Positions 61,201 to 64,000 of a stretch of DNA of 64,000 nucleotides are shown here, in pieces. Location of the stretch: the NCBI GenBank assembly GCA_947449535.1, contig CANFRP010000003.1, positions 36,780 through 100,779 of the forward strand, in the 5' to 3' direction. How positions within the stretch are numbered: position 1 is the first letter of the stretch; each line of letters opens with the position of its first letter. The notes beneath the pieces are model-generated. The model was not told the DNA's origin. It saw only the letters and a program-made list of their open reading frames with translations, and made no database searches. The position numbers were made by a program, and so were the translations under genes. Source of the stretch: Actinomycetota bacterium (GTDB lineage Bacteria; Actinomycetota; Actinomycetes; Nanopelagicales; Nanopelagicaceae).

Positions 61201-62346
61201 TTAAATCTCGATCGATTTATGTTGGTGCTCAGTTTCAGCAATGCCTGAGGAATAGCGCTCTTCGTAGCGGCCGTATTTCCAGACTATGACTGAGACCACC
61301 CAAGTAAGGAAGAACGAAGCCACGATGAAATAACCAATGCGATTGAGTTCAATGCTGGCAATGAATTTAAACGGTTGATATTTACCAATTGAAGTTTTGT
61401 CGGCAAGAACACCGACGAGCTCAATTGTTCCGATAAAGAGGGCAACAAAGATTGAGATAGAAGTCGTGGTGAGGTTGTAATAAATTTTACGAAGTGGAGA
61501 AGTGAAAGCCCAGGCATATGCCTTGGTCATGAAAATTCCATCGAGCGCATCCATCATTGACATTCCGGCAGCAAAAATGATGGGCAGCGCAATAATCGCA
61601 AGTGGCGGGAGAACACCACCAGCCGTGCCGATAGCGGCTGTAGCTGAAAGTCCCAACAGCCCAACTTCGGTGGCGGTATCAAAGCCCAGTCCGAAGAGAA
61701 CGCCGATGGGGTAGAGCTGCCACGAGTGATCGAAACCCTTTTTGAAAAATCCACGAAAAATTCGATTCATCAAGCCGCGTTCATTCAAGAGTTGTTGGAG
61801 ATGCTCGTGGGAGAACTTTCCGCTCTTGGCTTGTCGCCAAACTTTTATGATTCCGACCAGAATTACTAAGTTAAGTATGCCTACTAGATAAAGGAAGAAG
61901 GCAGAGACCGATGCACCAATAATTCCGCCGGTCTCGCCAAAATTTGATTGGAATTTTGCGGCGGATTTTGCAGCGAACGCGATTGCAACCGAGAGGCCGA
62001 GAACAATGGTGGAGTGACCTAGCGAGAAGAAAAGCCCCAGCGCTAATGGTTTCTTCTGTTTAGCAAGCATGAGTCGAGTTGTGTCATCGATGGCCGAAAT
62101 ATGGTCAGCATCGAAAGCGTGACGTAATCCAAATGAGTATGCGAGCGCACCGGCGCCGGCGTAGACCAAAGTGTGTTGACCGTTCATCAGGTTGTGGAAC
62201 TCGGGCTTGGAGTTATAGTGAATAAATAGTCCCCACCCAATGATGTGGAGCGCCACCACTGTGCCAATGACGCCAAAAAGCGCAGGCAATTCATCACGTT
62301 CAAAGCGCAAATGTTCGCGTAAACGTGGTTTGGTGGGTGAACTCAT
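61201..62346 (-). CDS. NiCoT-family nickel/cobalt permease
   Basis: A 381-residue membrane permease for Ni2+ or Co2+. Diagnostic motifs are RHAFDADHISAIDD (HX4DH) near residue 75, FFSLGHSTIVLGLSVAIAFA and LFGLGFDTATEVGLLGL. About eight hydrophobic segments are seen, and a His-containing tail (ETEHQHKS) ends the protein. A leaderless TAAGAT and an adjoining Nur-type box TTGCAA-N5-TTGCAA lie upstream, so nickel repression is likely. No urease or hydrogenase genes are in the window; cobalt for cobalamin is an alternative. Confidence 0.92.
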   Translation of the reverse strand: MSSPTKPRLREHLRFERDELPALFGVIGTVVALHIIGWGLFIHYNSKPEFHNLMNGQHTLVYAGAGALAYSFGLRHAFDADHISAIDDTTRLMLAKQKKPLALGLFFSLGHSTIVLGLSVAIAFAAKSAAKFQSNFGETGGIIGASVSAFFLYLVGILNLVILVGIIKVWRQAKSGKFSHEHLQQLLNERGLMNRIFRGFFKKGFDHSWQLYPIGVLFGLGFDTATEVGLLGLSATAAIGTAGGVLPPLAIIALPIIFAAGMSMMDALDGIFMTKAYAWAFTSPLRKIYYNLTTTSISIFVALFIGTIELVGVLADKTSIGKYQPFKFIASIELNRIGYFIVASFFLTWVVSVIVWKYGRYEERYSSGIAETEHQHKSIEI

Positions 62347-62352
62347 TGCCCG

Positions 62353-62358
62353 ATCTTA
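62353..62358 (-). promoter_or_regulatory. -10 element of leaderless promoter for NiCoT permease (62346)
   Basis: TAAGAT on the minus strand lies 6 bases before ATG 62346 and abuts the Nur-type box. Confidence 0.55.
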
Positions 62359-62375
62359 TTGCAAATGATTTGCAA
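62359..62375. promoter_or_regulatory. Nur-type (nickel uptake regulator) operator
   Basis: TTGCAAATGATTTGCAA, a perfect palindrome with one central base. It equals the Streptomyces Nur box consensus TTGCAA-N5-TTGCAA. It covers the promoter spacer of the NiCoT gene. Confidence 0.75.
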
Positions 62376-62402
62376 AAGAGCTCCCAATACGCGGGTAGGC
62401 CT

Positions 62403-62408
62403 TATATT
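62403..62408 (+). promoter_or_regulatory. -10 element of leaderless promoter for CopC-like gene (62415)
   Basis: TATATT lies 6 bases before ATG 62415 and supports this start over the track start 62325. Confidence 0.55.
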
Positions 62409-62414
62409 GCGACC

Positions 62415-62924
62415 ATGAAACGAATCACAGCTCTAGCCCTGATATTCACGAGCGTTCTTCTCGCGCCTGCTTCTGCACATACGACTTTGGTTTCAGCAAA
62501 TCCCGCTGTTGATTCCTTCATTGAGGCGTGGCCGACTTCGATCGAACTCACCTTTGCCGAACCGCTTGCAACTATTTCTGGTTCATCCTCAAATTTCATT
62601 ACGGTCACAAATGCGGCAGCCGTGGAATTGAATTATGGCGAGATTGTTTTCAACGGTGCAAAGGTAACCGTGCCCGTGAAGGAGAATTTAGTTCCAGGGC
62701 CCGTGCTGATCTCTTATCGAGTATCGGCCCAAGATGGGCATGTGGTGGAAGGCCAATACGCCATTAATTTTAGGACTTCCAAGCCTTCAGTCATCGCCCC
62801 CAAAGGGGGAGAGAATGGAAATGGCGAAGAGGGTGGCAATCTCCTTGTTACAGGAGCCACCACCCTCTTAGTTGTATTGGCTTTACTCTTTGGTATTTGG
62901 GCATACCGCAAGCGAAAGAGTTAG
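62415..62924 (+). CDS. CopC-domain copper-binding protein, membrane-anchored
   Basis: A 169-residue exported protein with a signal peptide (MKRITALALIFTSVLLAPASA) cut before HTTLVSANP, leaving the Cu-binding His at the mature N-terminus. The CopC beta-barrel includes IELTFAEPL and RVSAQDGHVVEGQYAINF with the second His. A Gly/Glu-rich linker and one C-terminal membrane helix (LLVTGATTLLVVLALLFGIWAY) follow. The usual CopD partner is not fused or adjacent. It is divergent from the NiCoT gene and shares its promoter gap. The stop overlaps the MFS gene end. Confidence 0.88.
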   Translation: MKRITALALIFTSVLLAPASAHTTLVSANPAVDSFIEAWPTSIELTFAEPLATISGSSSNFITVTNAAAVELNYGEIVFNGAKVTVPVKENLVPGPVLISYRVSAQDGHVVEGQYAINFRTSKPSVIAPKGGENGNGEEGGNLLVTGATTLLVVLALLFGIWAYRKRKS

Positions 62925-64000
62925 TGAACAACAACTCCTTCAGATTCAGAAAGTGAACCCTTTCCGACATTGATCATTACGGCGGTTACTAGCGCTGCAA
63001 GGAATAAGAATCCCGCACCATAAATAAATGTGGTGGAGAAGCCGTGTACGGCTGCGACGGGATCTTGTGCAGTGACGTTATGGCTCTGGGCATATGCCGC
63101 AGTCGATGAGATTGCCAGGGTATTGAGCAGGGCAGCACCCAGTGATCCGCCGATCTGCTGGCTGGTATTAAGAACGGCACTTGCTACTCCAGCGTCGTGT
63201 TCACCTGAATTATGAAGTCCGGTGCTAGCCGTAGGAATAAAGAAGAGTGCGAGTCCTGACGACATCACAAGTAGCGCAGGCAAGATCGCCGTGGCGTATG
63301 AGGATGTCGGAGTGATCCGGGAAAGGTAGAGAAGTCCAATTCCGCCAGCGATGAGACCTGTGACGAGCAATGGGCGAGGACCAACCTTAGGTAGAAGTTG
63401 TGAAGCAACTCCCGCAAAGACAATCACACCAGCAGAGAATGGCAAGAATGCAAAGCCTGCGCGTAATGAGGAGTAACCCAAGAAAGTTTGCATATAGATA
63501 CTCAAGAACAAGAACATCGCAAAGAGACCAGTACCAACGAGGATCGATGAAATATATGAACCACCACGGTTGCGCTCAGTAAGAACACGAAGTGGCAATA
63601 ATGGATTCTTTACCTTTGATTCGAGGATTAAGAATGCGGCAAGGAAGATCGCTGCGAAAATAAAGTAGCGATATGTAGCTGAGTTACCCCAACCATGCCC
63701 TACTGCTTGGCTAAATCCATAGACAAGCGAAAGTAGGCCAAGGGTTACGGTGATTGCGCCAGGGATGTCATAGCTACGATCTCCGGGAGCTTTAGATTCG
63801 TGAATAAATGGGATTGCGAGAAGTACCGCGATAATCGCAATTGGAACGTTGACGCCCAAGCACCAACGCCAGTTGGCATATTCAGTGAGAGTTCCACCAA
63901 GAATCAGACCAATGGCAGCGCCACCTCCGGAAATTGCGCCATAGACACCAAATGCACGTGCCCGCTCTTTGGGAAGCGTGAATGTGACGTTGATGAGTGA
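62921..64000 (-). CDS. DHA2-type MFS multidrug exporter (3' part)
   Basis: Only the C-terminal part is in the window. The frame continues without a stop to base 64000, beyond the track start at 63859 (an internal TTG), and reads LPKERARAFGVYGAISGGG then NWRWCLGVNVPIAI, the DHA2 motif C region. At least nine further hydrophobic segments follow, consistent with a 14-helix EmrB/QacA-like drug exporter. The 3' end overlaps the copC-like stop by 4 bases in convergence. The substrate cannot be inferred. Confidence 0.9.
   Translation of the reverse strand, partial: SLINVTFTLPKERARAFGVYGAISGGGAAIGLILGGTLTEYANWRWCLGVNVPIAIIAVLLAIPFIHESKAPGDRSYDIPGAITVTLGLLSLVYGFSQAVGHGWGNSATYRYFIFAAIFLAAFLILESKVKNPLLPLRVLTERNRGGSYISSILVGTGLFAMFLFLSIYMQTFLGYSSLRAGFAFLPFSAGVIVFAGVASQLLPKVGPRPLLVTGLIAGGIGLLYLSRITPTSSYATAILPALLVMSSGLALFFIPTASTGLHNSGEHDAGVASAVLNTSQQIGGSLGAALLNTLAISSTAAYAQSHNVTAQDPVAAVHGFSTTFIYGAGFLFLAALVTAVMINVGKGSLSESEGVVVH

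Overview
The window reads as a slice of a small, densely packed actinobacterial chromosome. Base composition looks close to half GC (judged by eye, not counted), which is low for Actinobacteria. Most genes abut or overlap by 1-17 bases. The gene order copies blocks known from mycobacteria and Streptomyces: SepIVA-DUF177-rpmF-rnc-smc-ftsY, amt-glnB-glnD, ffh-rpsP-khpA-rimM-trmD, DUF4193-DUF3093-dut-DUF3159-trkA-trkA-TRAM methyltransferase, acn-dxs, rnd-DUF3000, NlpC/P60-pimB-fadD, and PadR-ino1. Actinobacteria-only families (DUF4193, DUF3093, DUF3159, DUF3000, PimB', lysine-tailed HU) confirm the phylum. The mix of low GC, compactness and carbohydrate uptake fits a streamlined freshwater lineage such as the Nanopelagicales (acI), but that placement is inference.

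Layout. 1-1.4 kb: end of leuC, leuD, HU. 1.5-5.8 kb: plsC, gpsA, ddl, a small Lrp-type protein, thiL, rpmB. 5.9-23.4 kb: a long plus-strand housekeeping block (recG, rsmD, coaD, sepIVA-like, DUF177, rpmF, rnc, smc, ftsY, amt-glnB-glnD, ffh, rpsP, khpA, rimM, trmD) covering DNA repair, ribosome and rRNA/tRNA maturation, protein targeting, chromosome folding and nitrogen sensing. 23.5-34.3 kb: acyl-ACP desaturase, the dut region, potassium-uptake TrkA proteins, RNA methyltransferase, aconitase and DXP synthase. 34.2-40.3 kb: minus-strand fadA-fadB beta-oxidation operon, iron permease, RNase D and DUF3000. 40.3-50.3 kb: transporter, RibD-like reductase, a small double-CxxC protein missed by the ORF track, NlpC/P60 hydrolase, PimB', acyl-CoA ligase with a coupled LuxR-type protein, SRPBCC protein, glucokinase, esterase, second PlsC and a Cas4-like nuclease. 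50.3-54.3 kb: LysE exporter, uracil/xanthine permease, PadR-ino1. 54.3-58.4 kb: a LacI-controlled sugar ABC importer with twin operators. 58.4-64 kb: membrane protein, orphan LuxR-type regulator, crotonase plus SDR, NiCoT nickel/cobalt permease under a Nur-type box, CopC-like protein and the 3' part of a DHA2-type MFS exporter.

The strongest non-gene signal is promoter grammar. At 24 gene starts a TANNNT hexamer (often TAGGCT or TAGCCT) sits exactly 6 or 7 bases before the start codon with no Shine-Dalgarno sequence. This is the geometry of leaderless transcripts, and I used it to correct several starts (25397, 25444, 40341) and to support a 57-residue gene at 41715. Other points: rnc has no ATG, GTG or TTG start that leaves the fold intact and appears to use CTG. 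Clear operators occur for PadR, LacI and Nur-type regulators. I saw no tRNA or rRNA genes, CRISPR arrays, insertion sequences or prophage. No stretch over 300 bases lacks a gene; the largest gaps (about 250 bases at 52356-52604 and 235 bases at 54251-54485) hold the PadR and LacI operators.
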